35,623 nucleotides of DNA from Caldithrix sp. Lineage in GTDB: Bacteria > Calditrichota > Calditrichia > Calditrichales > Calditrichaceae. Below the pieces are notes generated by a model. It made no database searches, was not told where the DNA came from, and saw nothing but the letters and a program-made list of their open reading frames with translations. Made by a program: the position numbers and the translations under genes. Numbering within the stretch: position 1 is the stretch's first letter; every line of letters starts with the position of its first letter. Of this stretch, positions 24,351-32,911 are shown in pieces. The stretch spans positions 1 through 35,623 of the forward strand of contig WJIP01000185.1 in NCBI GenBank assembly GCA_014730185.1. The letters are read 5' to 3'.

Positions 24351-25844
24351 ATGTACTTTAATATTATACGGAAGATTTTCATTTTTATGCTGATTACATT
24401 TCCGGTTCTATTGATTGGTCAGCATTCAAATGAATATCTGGGTGCTGAAAATTGTGTTTGCCATAGCACCGTCATTGATATGTGGGCCGAAACCAAACAT
24501 GCCGTTGCATATGACTCAGTTGGTGTCATCCAGGATAATGACCATTGTTTGCCATGCCATACCACCGGTTGGGACACGACTGAAAACGCTATCCCTGGTG
24601 GGTTTGATGACTTCTATTACGCAGAAGATCAGGATGGTATCGATAAAATGAAAAACGTACAGTGCGAATCCTGCCATACACCCACCGATGGGGCCCCTGA
24701 AGTAACCTATGCTGCTGAAAATTGCGGAGCCTGTCATGACGGTTCTCATCATCCCACCTATTCTGATTGGGAAAAATCTTTACACGCGGTCTCCCGGGAA
24801 ACCAGCAGACCGGAGATATTCGGATGGATTGATGAAGATCCCGGGTGTGCCGGCTGTCATACAGCAGAAGGGTTTATTCAGTTTATCGAACAGAGTGAAT
24901 TGGAACCCAATGTAGATGCCCCGGGTGATGCCGGTGCCGATATAACCTGTGCAGCATGCCATGCTACACACGATGGTTCTATCGAGGGGCAATTGCGTAT
25001 GGATAAAACAGAATTGTGTTCCAAATGCCATAATCCGGAATACAACCCTGAATCTCCCCCGGAACCCGATGGATCAGCAGTACATCATTCCACCGCGTAT
25101 ATGTTTGAAGGTAAAGGCGGTTACGAATACGATGGTTACACATATGAATCTTCGTTGCATACCAATGTAATTACAGATAAATGTGTGGCTTGTCATGTTT
25201 TTATGACGCCATTCGAAGAAGGTCCTCCGGAAGTGCCGGCATATACCGGACATACTTTCGATCCTCATCTGGAGTCCTGTGTTGATTGTCATGGTGATTT
25301 CGAAGTTGCCGATAGTTCGTTCGATTACCGCGGCGTTCAAACCGAAATTGATAGTTTAATGAATGTATTGCATGAAGAACTGGCTATGGCTTCCAGTGCC
25401 GATTCTACAACGGATGCCTTTTATCGCGCAAAATTTAATTATGAGTTTGTATACGCCGATGGCAGTCATGGTATCCATAATACTGCCTATGCTGAGGGAT
25501 TACTCACTTCTTCTATCGATAACTTTGAGCCGTCTGCTCTGGAACCTGTGGAAGGGGTTATGCCGGAAGCTTTCGCCCTGCAGCAGAATTATCCCAATCC
25601 ATTCAATCCGGTTACAACTATCGGATTCAATATCCGCAATGCGGGCAAAGTGACATTGACCATTTATAACAGCGTGGGGCAGCGCATTAAAACATTAGTT
25701 GATGAATCCATGAACGCCGGTCAATATGAAGTAAAGTTTAATGGACAGCAACTATCTTCGGGTGTTTATTTCTACCGAATTGAAGTTTCGGATGAAGGAC
25801 AAATGATTTTCCAGAAAACCCACAAAATGATTCTCATGAAATAA
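24351..25844 (+). CDS. Multihaem c-type cytochrome (c554-like) with T9SS sorting domain
   Basis: A protein of 497 residues from the ATG at 24351 (GGAGG six bases upstream; an upstream TTG at 24336 is less likely). A signal peptide (~1-23) is followed by eight CxxCH haem sites starting at residues 66, 105, 125, 166, 200, 223, 278 and 310. There is also an unusual CVCH at 35-38 where a first haem site is expected. The opening 'YLGAENCVCHSTVIDMWAETKHAVA' resembles the cytochrome c554/octahaem family ('Y.G...C..CH.....W..T.HA'). Residues ~330-410 lack haems. The last ~85 residues are a type IX sorting domain ('LQQNYPNPFNPVTTI'). I infer a surface-exposed or released electron-transfer protein; a catalytic role (nitrogen or sulfur oxyanions) cannot be excluded. 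Confidence 0.88.
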   Translation: MYFNIIRKIFIFMLITFPVLLIGQHSNEYLGAENCVCHSTVIDMWAETKHAVAYDSVGVIQDNDHCLPCHTTGWDTTENAIPGGFDDFYYAEDQDGIDKMKNVQCESCHTPTDGAPEVTYAAENCGACHDGSHHPTYSDWEKSLHAVSRETSRPEIFGWIDEDPGCAGCHTAEGFIQFIEQSELEPNVDAPGDAGADITCAACHATHDGSIEGQLRMDKTELCSKCHNPEYNPESPPEPDGSAVHHSTAYMFEGKGGYEYDGYTYESSLHTNVITDKCVACHVFMTPFEEGPPEVPAYTGHTFDPHLESCVDCHGDFEVADSSFDYRGVQTEIDSLMNVLHEELAMASSADSTTDAFYRAKFNYEFVYADGSHGIHNTAYAEGLLTSSIDNFEPSALEPVEGVMPEAFALQQNYPNPFNPVTTIGFNIRNAGKVTLTIYNSVGQRIKTLVDESMNAGQYEVKFNGQQLSSGVYFYRIEVSDEGQMIFQKTHKMILMK

Positions 25845-25867
25845 CCTAAGACCTTCCGTTAAACCGA

Positions 25868-25896
25868 AGCCTCCCCTAACCAGGGAGGCTTTTTTT
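25868..25896 (+). terminator. Rho-independent terminator of the cytochrome operon
   Basis: AGCCTCCC (25868-25875) pairs with GGGAGGCT (25883-25890), with a 7-base loop and a run of T. Confidence 0.88.
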
Positions 25897-25991
25897 ATGT
25901 ACTGAAGCAAATCAATTGTCGTTATCAACATTTGATTTTTAGTATTCGCAGGTCTATTTTTATGCTTTGTTACTGAAAAAGGAAGTCTGAA

Positions 25992-26378
25992 TTGAATACC
26001 GAAATCCGTAATGAACTATCCGGCATAAAAGCAGATCTGTACACATTTATAAAAGAAAAGGAACATCAGGCATTAGCATATTTGCTAAATTTTGAAGCCG
26101 GTGAACGTCGCTTATCATATGAGGTTAAAAAGGATTTGCAGAAACGTTTTGGGAAAGAAATCCTTAGCCCTCAACTGCGCTGGAAAAGTCGATTTGAATA
26201 TATTGGACCCGAATATGAATCAATTCTGGATGACCTCATTAGTGAGTTTCTCAAAGATAAGGGTTATAATGAGGATCCATATTTGATACCCAGGGATCGC
26301 TTAAAGAATTATATTTGGAAAAAATCCCGCCAACAGGCACACGCTATATTGAATGAATTAACGCAAAGAGAAGTATAG
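25992..26378 (+). CDS. Hypothetical 128-residue protein, first gene of the amino-sugar operon
   Basis: This is a highly charged, probably helical cytosolic protein with no signal peptide or membrane segment. The only usable start is TTG at 25992, with GGAAG six bases upstream, because no methionine occurs later in the frame. I recognise no family. Its stop is one base from the ATG of the kinase-RapZ fusion gene, so it is very probably co-transcribed and may act with the amino-sugar pathway. Confidence 0.65.
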   Translation: MNTEIRNELSGIKADLYTFIKEKEHQALAYLLNFEAGERRLSYEVKKDLQKRFGKEILSPQLRWKSRFEYIGPEYESILDDLISEFLKDKGYNEDPYLIPRDRLKNYIWKKSRQQAHAILNELTQREV

Positions 26379-26379
26379 A

Positions 26380-27807
26380 ATGGAAGAGATAAAAAACGAT
26401 TTATTACAAATATATGAACGTTGGGCGGGCCACCAGGGCGTTGAAATAAAACCATTAAAAGCGCATGGTTCGGATCGTCGTTATTTCCGGATTTTCGGAA
26501 AGGATCGGACTGCTATTGGGGTATATAATCCGGATATTAAAGAGAATATTGCCTTTTTAACCTTTTCCAAGCAGTTTGCAGAACATGGTTTGAATGTACC
26601 GCAAATTTACGATCAGGAACTGGATAAGAATATTTATCTGGAAGAAGATCTGGGGGATGAGACCTTATTTTCGTATTTAAGCCGTGTTCGAGAAAAAAAA
26701 GGATTTACGCCCAACATTGTGGAATATTATGAGAAAACCATTAATCAATTACCGCGTTTCCAGGTTGAAGCCGGTCAAAACATTGATTATTCCGTGTGCT
26801 ATCCCCGCAGCAGTTTTGATCGTCAATCCATGCATTGGGATCTGAACTACTTTAAGTATTATTTCCTCAAGTTAGCGAAGGTACCTTTCGACGAACAGCA
26901 TTTGGAGGATGATTTTAAGAAATTTATTGACTTTTTGCTGGAGGCCGATCGCCACTTTTTTCTTTATCGTGATTTTCAATCCCGGAATATCATGTTACGA
27001 AATGGGGAACCATTTTTCATCGATTATCAGGGAGGGCGAAAAGGAGCGCTGCAGTATGATCTGGCTTCACTGTTGTATGATGCCAAAGCAGATATCCCTC
27101 AGGACATTCGTATTCGATTGCTCGATCATTACCTTGATCGATTAAAAGGGTATCGATCCTTTAACAGGGAGCAGTTTTTAGAATATTTCTATGGATATGT
27201 TTTGATTCGGATTATGCAGGCGCTCGGGGCATATGGTTTTCGGGGATTTTATGAACGCAAGGAACATTTTCTCAAAAGTGTGCCGTATGCCATCCAGAAT
27301 TTGGAATGGATACTCCATAATGTGAAATTGCCCGTGGAATTACCGGTTTTAACGGACGCCTGGAGTCGGTTGGTACGGTCCACTTTTTTACGCCAGTTAG
27401 GTAATGTAAAATTGCGGTTAAACGTCCGCATACAGAGCTTTTCTTATAAGCGTGGTATTCCCTGGGATGAAAAAGGGCATGGCGGTGGCTTTGTTTTTGA
27501 TTGCCGGCTGTTACCCAATCCCGGTAGGTATGATCAATATCAGGATGTTACGGGAAACGACCAGCCGGTGATTGAGTTTTTAAGGAAAGAGAACGAAGTG
27601 GATAATTTTTTAAATGATATTAAAAATATTGCCGCCCATGCTATCCGGAATTACAAAGAACGTAATTTCAGTGATTTGATGATAGCCTTCGGCTGCACCG
27701 GAGGACAACATCGCTCGGTATATTGTGCTAATCAATTGGGGCAATTTTTAAAAGATACCTATGATGTGGATGTACAGGTTCGCCACCGCGAACTGGAGAT
27801 GAAGTAG
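26380..27807 (+). CDS. AmgK-like sugar kinase fused to RapZ C-terminal domain
   Basis: This 475-residue fusion has an aminoglycoside-phosphotransferase-fold kinase at residues ~1-320. It shows 'SDRRYFRI' near the nucleotide loop, the catalytic 'YRDFQSRNIM' (D198, N203) and the metal-binding 'FIDYQGGRKG..QYDLASLL' (D215). This arrangement matches AmgK, which phosphorylates the anomeric position of MurNAc/GlcNAc. Residues ~350-473 are a RapZ C-terminal domain: 'IQSFSYKRGIP', 'VFDCRLLPNP', 'GCTGGQHRS' (438-446) and 'VRHREL'. In E. coli RapZ that domain binds glucosamine-6-phosphate and small RNAs; here the RapZ N-terminal nucleotide-binding domain is absent. The following MurU-like gene supports peptidoglycan sugar recycling. 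Similar fusions exist in Bacteroidota, as I recall. Confidence 0.87.
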   Translation: MEEIKNDLLQIYERWAGHQGVEIKPLKAHGSDRRYFRIFGKDRTAIGVYNPDIKENIAFLTFSKQFAEHGLNVPQIYDQELDKNIYLEEDLGDETLFSYLSRVREKKGFTPNIVEYYEKTINQLPRFQVEAGQNIDYSVCYPRSSFDRQSMHWDLNYFKYYFLKLAKVPFDEQHLEDDFKKFIDFLLEADRHFFLYRDFQSRNIMLRNGEPFFIDYQGGRKGALQYDLASLLYDAKADIPQDIRIRLLDHYLDRLKGYRSFNREQFLEYFYGYVLIRIMQALGAYGFRGFYERKEHFLKSVPYAIQNLEWILHNVKLPVELPVLTDAWSRLVRSTFLRQLGNVKLRLNVRIQSFSYKRGIPWDEKGHGGGFVFDCRLLPNPGRYDQYQDVTGNDQPVIEFLRKENEVDNFLNDIKNIAAHAIRNYKERNFSDLMIAFGCTGGQHRSVYCANQLGQFLKDTYDVDVQVRHRELEMK

Positions 27808-27810
27808 AAT

Positions 27811-28542
27811 ATGAAGGCTATGATTTTAGCCGCGGGATTGGGCAGCCGCTTACAACCCCTAACCAATAGTAAACCCAAAGCCCTTATCGAAATTAACGGT
27901 CGGCCACTGTTACAAATAGTCATAGAACGGTTAAAGTACTTTGGTTTTAATGAAATCATCATCAATGTTCATCATTTTAAACAGCAGATTATTGACTTCA
28001 TAGATCACAAAAAAAAATTTAATATTCGCATTGAATTTTCCCGGGAAAAAACACTGCTGGATACCGGCGGGGGGGTACAGAAAGCATCCTGGTTTTTTGA
28101 TGATGATAAACCTTTTCTGCTGCACAATGTGGATATCCTCACAGATGTGGATTACCGCAAATTAATCAAAGACTTTGAAGAAACGAATCCTTTGGCGCTT
28201 TTGGCCGTGAATGCCCGTTCAACCCATCGATTTTTGTTATTTGATCAGGGGACGTTATGCGGATGGGAAAATGTTGAAACGGGTGAAAGAATTCTGCTAA
28301 GAAAGGATATCAATCGGGCGAACCGGGCGGCATTTATGGGTATTCATTTTATATCACCGCAAATTTTCCGTTATTTCCCTGAAGAACAGCAAGCATTTTC
28401 CATCCTTGAAACCTATTTACAGGCCGCCGAAAAAGGTGCTGTAATCCGCAGAATGAATTTCAATAATCATACCTGGATCGATGTGGGGAAAAAAGAATCG
28501 CTCGAACAGGCGGAAACAGTGCTTGAAAAACTTGGTATTTAA
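27811..28542 (+). CDS. murU: MurU-like sugar-1-phosphate nucleotidyltransferase
   Basis: This 243-residue NTP transferase has the signature 'MILAAGLGSRLQPLT..KPKAL' (residues 4-25) and the metal-site region 'LLHNVDILTDVDY' (~103-115). It lacks the C-terminal acyltransferase domain of GlmU, so it is a stand-alone nucleotidyltransferase. Position three bases after the AmgK-RapZ gene points to MurU, which converts MurNAc-1-phosphate to UDP-MurNAc and bypasses de novo synthesis (the fosfomycin-insensitive recycling route known from Pseudomonas). By sequence alone it could also be a mannose- or glucose-1-phosphate transferase; the assignment leans on operon context. Confidence 0.8.
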   Translation: MKAMILAAGLGSRLQPLTNSKPKALIEINGRPLLQIVIERLKYFGFNEIIINVHHFKQQIIDFIDHKKKFNIRIEFSREKTLLDTGGGVQKASWFFDDDKPFLLHNVDILTDVDYRKLIKDFEETNPLALLAVNARSTHRFLLFDQGTLCGWENVETGERILLRKDINRANRAAFMGIHFISPQIFRYFPEEQQAFSILETYLQAAEKGAVIRRMNFNNHTWIDVGKKESLEQAETVLEKLGI

Positions 28543-28752
28543 TCAATTAAATCCTCTGATCCAATATGTATACAAATCATTGATCTTCTACCATCCAAAA
28601 AAAAGTTATATTTTAATTTTAGAACTGTATCGGATACATCAATCAAGGGATGGGCGGCTTCAGCCAAACTTTGTTTTTAATTTCAGACTGATTTTGTTAA
28701 ATTATAGTTTATATTTAATTAAACATTAGAAATTTTCGGGAGTTGTATTGTT

Positions 28753-30015
28753 TTGAAAATGATTAAGCGGATCAAAGGTACACATGACTTATTGCCGGAA
28801 GACAGCCGTGAATGGGTAGCGTTAGAAGACCTGATCAGGCAGATTATGGATAAATACAATTTTTATGAATTAAGAACCCCTGTATTCGAGAACACGGAAC
28901 TTTTTGCCAGAGGTATCGGCCAGCTTACGGATATTGTGTCGAAAGAGATGTATACGTTTTTAGACCGGGGTAAAAAACAAATTACGCTGAAGCCGGAAAT
29001 GACAGCACCGATCATCCGTGCCTATCTGGAAAACAAACTATATGCCAAATCTCAAATCAATAAAATCTATTACATTGCTCCGCTTTTTAGGCAGGAGAAT
29101 CCGCAAGCCGGAAGACTGCGGCAGTTTCATCAATTCGGAGCGGAAACCATTGGAACCGCTGCGCCCGAAGCTGATGCTGAAATGATTGATCTGGCAATGA
29201 CAGTATATGACCGCTTTGGCCTTAAAGGATTGCAACTGACCATAAATTCGGTTGGAGATCCTCAATGTCGTGACCCGTATAAGAAGACTCTACAGGACTA
29301 TATTCGGCCACACCTGCACGAATACTGCCCGGATTGTCAACGTCGATTTGACGAAAATCCTATGCGCATTCTGGATTGTAAAAACGAAGCATGTAGGACG
29401 CTCAATCAGCAGGCCCCTAAAATAGTGGATAATCTCTGTGACGATTGCCAAGCGCATTACGACCGGCTAAGGGATGTATTGCAGGCAATGGGTAGACAAT
29501 ACGAAGAGGATGCATATCTTGTGCGCGGGTTGGATTACTACACCCGTACGGTGTTCGAAATTACAAGTCCGGCATTGGGTGCTCAAAACGCTATTTGTGG
29601 AGGAGGGCGTTACGATTTACTGGCAGAAGAGCTGGGTGGTCCGTCAACGCCGGCCATCGGCTTTGCTTCTGGGATTGAACGGTTGATGATGGTCGCAGCC
29701 GAACAGGTTATTCGCTTGGTTAAAGAACCGCGTTTGGATATTTTTTTTGCTACGGTGGATGATGCAGCCAGACATAAAGCTCCCGAATTTTTACAATGGT
29801 TACGCGGTAATGGGTTCAAATGTGAGATGGATTTTTTACAGCGCAGTATTAAGGCGCAGATGCGTGAGGCAAACCGGCAGAATGCCCGTTTTGTACTTAT
29901 CCTGGGTGAACAGGAATTAGAAGACGACGTTTTGTCAGTTAAAATAATGGAGCAAGGTCAGCAGCAGGTGGTTGCCCGTAAGGAATTAATTCCGTTTCTG
30001 AATCAAAGGATGTAG
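28753..30015 (+). CDS. hisS: Histidyl-tRNA synthetase
   Basis: This 420-residue class II synthetase charges tRNA-His. Seen are 'RIKGTHDLLPED' at the start, motif 2 'FRQENPQAGRLRQFHQFGAE' (~113-132), the histidine-specific 'LVRGLDYYTRTVFEI' (~257-271), motif 3 'AIGFASGIERLMM' (~306-318) and a C-terminal anticodon-binding domain. A cysteine-rich insert (CPDC, LDCKNEAC, LCDDC; ~193-234) may bind zinc. The start is TTG 28753 (GGGAG 10 bases upstream) or ATG 28759 two codons later. It is followed 64 bases on by an RNA methyltransferase gene. No T-box or leader attenuator is evident in the ~210 bases upstream. Confidence 0.96.
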   Translation: MKMIKRIKGTHDLLPEDSREWVALEDLIRQIMDKYNFYELRTPVFENTELFARGIGQLTDIVSKEMYTFLDRGKKQITLKPEMTAPIIRAYLENKLYAKSQINKIYYIAPLFRQENPQAGRLRQFHQFGAETIGTAAPEADAEMIDLAMTVYDRFGLKGLQLTINSVGDPQCRDPYKKTLQDYIRPHLHEYCPDCQRRFDENPMRILDCKNEACRTLNQQAPKIVDNLCDDCQAHYDRLRDVLQAMGRQYEEDAYLVRGLDYYTRTVFEITSPALGAQNAICGGGRYDLLAEELGGPSTPAIGFASGIERLMMVAAEQVIRLVKEPRLDIFFATVDDAARHKAPEFLQWLRGNGFKCEMDFLQRSIKAQMREANRQNARFVLILGEQELEDDVLSVKIMEQGQQQVVARKELIPFLNQRM

Positions 30016-30079
30016 GGAATTTTCAAAATACTGTAAGATGTCGCAATCCATCTTATCCAATAAATAACGGGTATAATAC

Positions 30080-30913
30080 GTGCAGTCTTTATCTAAAAAT
30101 AAAATAAAACAATTAAACAAACTTAAGCAAAAAAAATACCGCGACCAATATGAAATGTACATGGTGAGCGGATTTCGTCATGCACGTGCAGCGGTTAATG
30201 CCCAAAATGTTATCATTGAGTACATCCTTGTAACAGCAGATGGTTTTAAACAAATGGATCAGTTAGGAACCGTTTTCCGTAAAATTTATGATATACCTCT
30301 TTATCAGATAAACGATAATGAAATGAAAAGCTTAAGTGATGAGCAATCCAGCCAGGGCATTGTTATGGTATTACGAAAACCGACGACCGGTGGGCAAAGG
30401 CCGAAACCGTCACCAGGAAACACAGCCATCTATCTGTATCGTATTAATGATCCCGGTAATCTTGGTACAATCATTCGAACGGCACTTTGGTTCGGATTCC
30501 AGAATTTATTATTAAGCCCGGGTTCGGCCGATCCTTATCAGCCCAAAGCTGTGCGTTCTGCAGCCGGATATAGTACTTATGCTACAATTTATGATGATGT
30601 GAATATGGATGACTTAATGCATTTGCGCACCCAGGGATTTCATCTGATAAGTGCTTCGGTTGAAGGGGGACAGCCTCCATCGCAAATTTCCTTATCTCCG
30701 GACGTCCCGTTTATTCTGTTGCTCGGTAGCGAAGCACATGGCCTGCCCGATGAATGCAGAGAAAAGAGCGACCATGTACTTACCATTCCCAAATATGGAT
30801 TCGGTGAATCTTTAAATTTAGGCGTGGCTGCGGGTATTATTCTGTCTCATTTAGCAGGCAATCGTCAAACCACCAACCCTTTGAACAAAGGACTTATTGA
30901 GCATGGAACATAA
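30080..30913 (+). CDS. SpoU/TrmH-family RNA 2'-O-methyltransferase
   Basis: This 277-residue SPOUT enzyme probably methylates ribose 2'-OH of tRNA or rRNA using AdoMet. Motif 1 is 'NDPGNLGTIIRTA' (~128-140), motif 2 'LLLGSEAHGLP' (~213-223) and motif 3 'IPKYGFGESLNLGVAAGI' (~234-251), which together form the knotted cofactor site. The N-terminal ~100 residues ('KQKKYRDQYEMYMVSGFRHARAA') are the usual substrate-binding domain of the RlmB/TsnR type. The exact RNA target cannot be told. The start is GTG 30080; upstream ribosome-site sequence is weak. Its last 11 bases overlap the next gene. Confidence 0.9.
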   Translation: MQSLSKNKIKQLNKLKQKKYRDQYEMYMVSGFRHARAAVNAQNVIIEYILVTADGFKQMDQLGTVFRKIYDIPLYQINDNEMKSLSDEQSSQGIVMVLRKPTTGGQRPKPSPGNTAIYLYRINDPGNLGTIIRTALWFGFQNLLLSPGSADPYQPKAVRSAAGYSTYATIYDDVNMDDLMHLRTQGFHLISASVEGGQPPSQISLSPDVPFILLLGSEAHGLPDECREKSDHVLTIPKYGFGESLNLGVAAGIILSHLAGNRQTTNPLNKGLIEHGT

Positions 30914-31712
30914 ACGTTTTCCGGAACCGGTGGAAGCATTACTATTGATATTGGCGGCTCTTTTCGGACTGTTGGGATTAGTTATACTAATAGGCGCGGT
31001 GTTTGGCTTCGATATGTCCACCCCGGCTTTTGATCAAAATATGCGTTATCTATTTGTTTTCGGGGGCGCTGTATTTTTAATTGTACCTTACGGATATGCC
31101 AAAGCCAAAAATTATGATACACAAACATTATTTCGATTTAACAAGGTTCCTATGCCTGTAGTGTATCTCAGCCTCGTGGTGAGTCTGGCCCTGACAGTGG
31201 TGGGGGATGAGCTGGATCGACTGGTCAATATGGTTTTTCCCATACCGGAATGGATGTTGGAACAGGTTCAGCCTTTGCAGGCCCAGGGGATTGGTGATTG
31301 GGTGCTGGTTATACTGGGGGCGGTTGTAGTAGCCGGCATTGCCGAAGAAGCCTTGTTCAGAGGATTCTTCCAGGTTACACTGGAACAAAAAGGAGATGCA
31401 ACAAGAGCTGTGTTACTCTCTTCTCTGGGATGGACTTTAATTCATATGAATCCATACTGGGCAATTCAAATTTTTATAATGGGTGTATTTATTGGCTTTT
31501 TGGCATGGCGTACCAATTCTATAATTCCGGCCATAATTGTACACGGCACCAATAATTTGATAGCATTATTCTTTTTGAATTTTCATCTGGATCGATGGAT
31601 GTCCTGGTATTTATGGAATGATCATGTATCTCCACCGGTGTTGGTGGTCGCGGTGGGAGCTCTTTATTGGGCCTTACGTCATATCAACCAATTTTATCAA
31701 CCATCTGATTAA
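30903..31712 (+). CDS. CPBP-family intramembrane metalloprotease (Rce1/Abi-like)
   Basis: A membrane protein of about 269 residues with ~7 hydrophobic segments. It has the CPBP motifs in order: EExxxR (E148-E149, R153 in 'GIAEEALFRGFF'), a mid-membrane histidine in 'GWTLIHMNPYW' and 'IIPAIIVHGTNN'. The family includes prenyl-protein proteases and bacteriocin-immunity proteins; the substrate here is unknown. ATG 30903 is preferred over TTG 30897 because AAGGA lies about 10 bases upstream. It overlaps the methyltransferase gene by 11 bases at its start and the convergent SatD-family gene by 29 bases at its end. Confidence 0.87.
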   Translation: MEHKRFPEPVEALLLILAALFGLLGLVILIGAVFGFDMSTPAFDQNMRYLFVFGGAVFLIVPYGYAKAKNYDTQTLFRFNKVPMPVVYLSLVVSLALTVVGDELDRLVNMVFPIPEWMLEQVQPLQAQGIGDWVLVILGAVVVAGIAEEALFRGFFQVTLEQKGDATRAVLLSSLGWTLIHMNPYWAIQIFIMGVFIGFLAWRTNSIIPAIIVHGTNNLIALFFLNFHLDRWMSWYLWNDHVSPPVLVVAVGALYWALRHINQFYQPSD

Positions 31713-32352
31713 TATTATTTTCTACCGGAATATTGAGGAACAGCTCATGCAAAGCCCGCTCAGCATCCATGACATCAATGGCATGGCCATGGTTTAGCGA
31801 ATCCCAAACAGCTTGGGTTGATACGCCTTCCCGTTCGGCTACCTGTTCATACGTTCCCAGTTCAGCGTATTGCCAATGTCTTTTGAAGGTGGTCTCGCTC
31901 CAGCGTGATTTTATAGCGGCTATTAATTGATAAATGGTATTCACCATCAGATCAAATTTCAGGTAACCGGAATTGATATTAACCATTTGTTTTTTTTTCT
32001 TGGCAATTTGCAGGGCAGTATTGGCCCGATGGAATGCTTTACCGTCCATTTCAATGGGGATATTACTCCCCAATCGCTGGATCATTCCGTACCCTATTCC
32101 AAAGCGCAGGTTAAGGGGATAAACCAGTCGTTCAAATTTGGCCACAAGCGAGGGCACGGCAGATATTTTGCGCAACACTCCCTGAAATTCATCACCCTTG
32201 GTAATCATGAATGCTGCCTCGATGTCGGCTTTACAGTCTTCATTAATTTGCACGATTGCTGATTTTAAGAATAACTGCCATTCATGACGGTGGTAATCTG
32301 ACAGTTTTCGTGATCCTTTGATATCCCCGATGATAACGGTATATTGATCCAT
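31684..32352 (-). CDS. SatD-family protein
   Basis: This 222-residue cytosolic protein starts 'YTVIIGDIKGSRKLSDY', the SatD family signature. It continues with 'AAFMITKGDEFQGVL' and 'PLNLRFGIGYG', which recall the fold of class III nucleotide cyclases/GGDEF domains without a complete catalytic set. The C-terminal ~60 residues ('GTYEQVAEREGVSTQAVWDSLNHG') form a helix-turn-helix. SatD was named from a streptococcal operon; its activity is not established as far as I know. It lies four bases after the preceding gene in a coupled minus-strand operon and overlaps the convergent protease gene by 29 bases. Confidence 0.75.
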   Translation of the reverse strand: MDQYTVIIGDIKGSRKLSDYHRHEWQLFLKSAIVQINEDCKADIEAAFMITKGDEFQGVLRKISAVPSLVAKFERLVYPLNLRFGIGYGMIQRLGSNIPIEMDGKAFHRANTALQIAKKKKQMVNINSGYLKFDLMVNTIYQLIAAIKSRWSETTFKRHWQYAELGTYEQVAEREGVSTQAVWDSLNHGHAIDVMDAERALHELFLNIPVENNINQMVDKIG

Positions 32353-32356
32353 TCAA

Positions 32357-32905
32357 CTAACTCCAGCTTAATTCATACTCAATACTGATATCATTGGAAG
32401 TTATATCTTTAGACCGAACCTTGTTGGCGCCGCACATCCGACAGCCTTCTTCCAGAAAACCGCGTTCACTGAGCAGAACCGATTCCAGAAAAGGTTGTCC
32501 ATAATTGATGTAGATGTAATACCGATGGTTATCGACTTCGCTGATCTTCATATCCCCCAATCCAATCAGTAAGGGCCTCATTACAACCATTTGCTGTAGA
32601 AATTTGCCGGGTTGTTTATTTTCCACATAAACCTGAAAATACCGCGGCATTAAATGTTTAGCGTTCCAATGGCCTAATTTCAGAAAATTATTCGTATCAT
32701 CGTCAAAAAATTCCTTTAACATTAGCTCATCAATGGTCTTTAGATAAATTTCCTTATATTCCTTGGAAATTCCAATGGGCTGGATCAGCGGATTTTTTTG
32801 CGGGATATCAATAGCATCTATGAATTTTTTTAGTCGTTCTCTGCCGAATTGTTCTTCTATGAAATCAAAACGGGTTAAGATGACCAAACCTTTTATTCCG
32901 CTCAT
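32357..32905 (-). CDS. V4R/DUF2378-like sensory-fold protein
   Basis: This 182-residue cytosolic protein starts 'IKGLVILTRFDFIEEQFGRERLKKFIDAI', similar in layout to DUF2378/HNOB-type proteins. Its C-terminal 'GFLEEGCRMCGANKVRSKDI...ISIEYELSW' resembles the end of V4R/haem-NO-binding-like domains. A CxxC pair (CRMC, ~156-159) is present. Ligand binding is possible but not shown. GGAGC lies about 10 bases before the ATG, and the gene starts six bases after the alaX stop. The family call is tentative; treat it as a conserved hypothetical if no match is found. Confidence 0.5.
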   Translation of the reverse strand: MSGIKGLVILTRFDFIEEQFGRERLKKFIDAIDIPQKNPLIQPIGISKEYKEIYLKTIDELMLKEFFDDDTNNFLKLGHWNAKHLMPRYFQVYVENKQPGKFLQQMVVMRPLLIGLGDMKISEVDNHRYYIYINYGQPFLESVLLSERGFLEEGCRMCGANKVRSKDITSNDISIEYELSWS

Positions 32906-32911
32906 AGGGCA

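Noticed and set aside
28543-28752. Gap before hisS as a possible T-box or attenuator
   Set aside because: No antiterminator-like stem, specifier loop or terminator with a U-tract was found, only AT-rich sequence.
30072-30077. TATAAT just before the methyltransferase GTG
   Set aside because: There is no matching -35 at 16-18 bases and it would place the transcript start inside the coding region.
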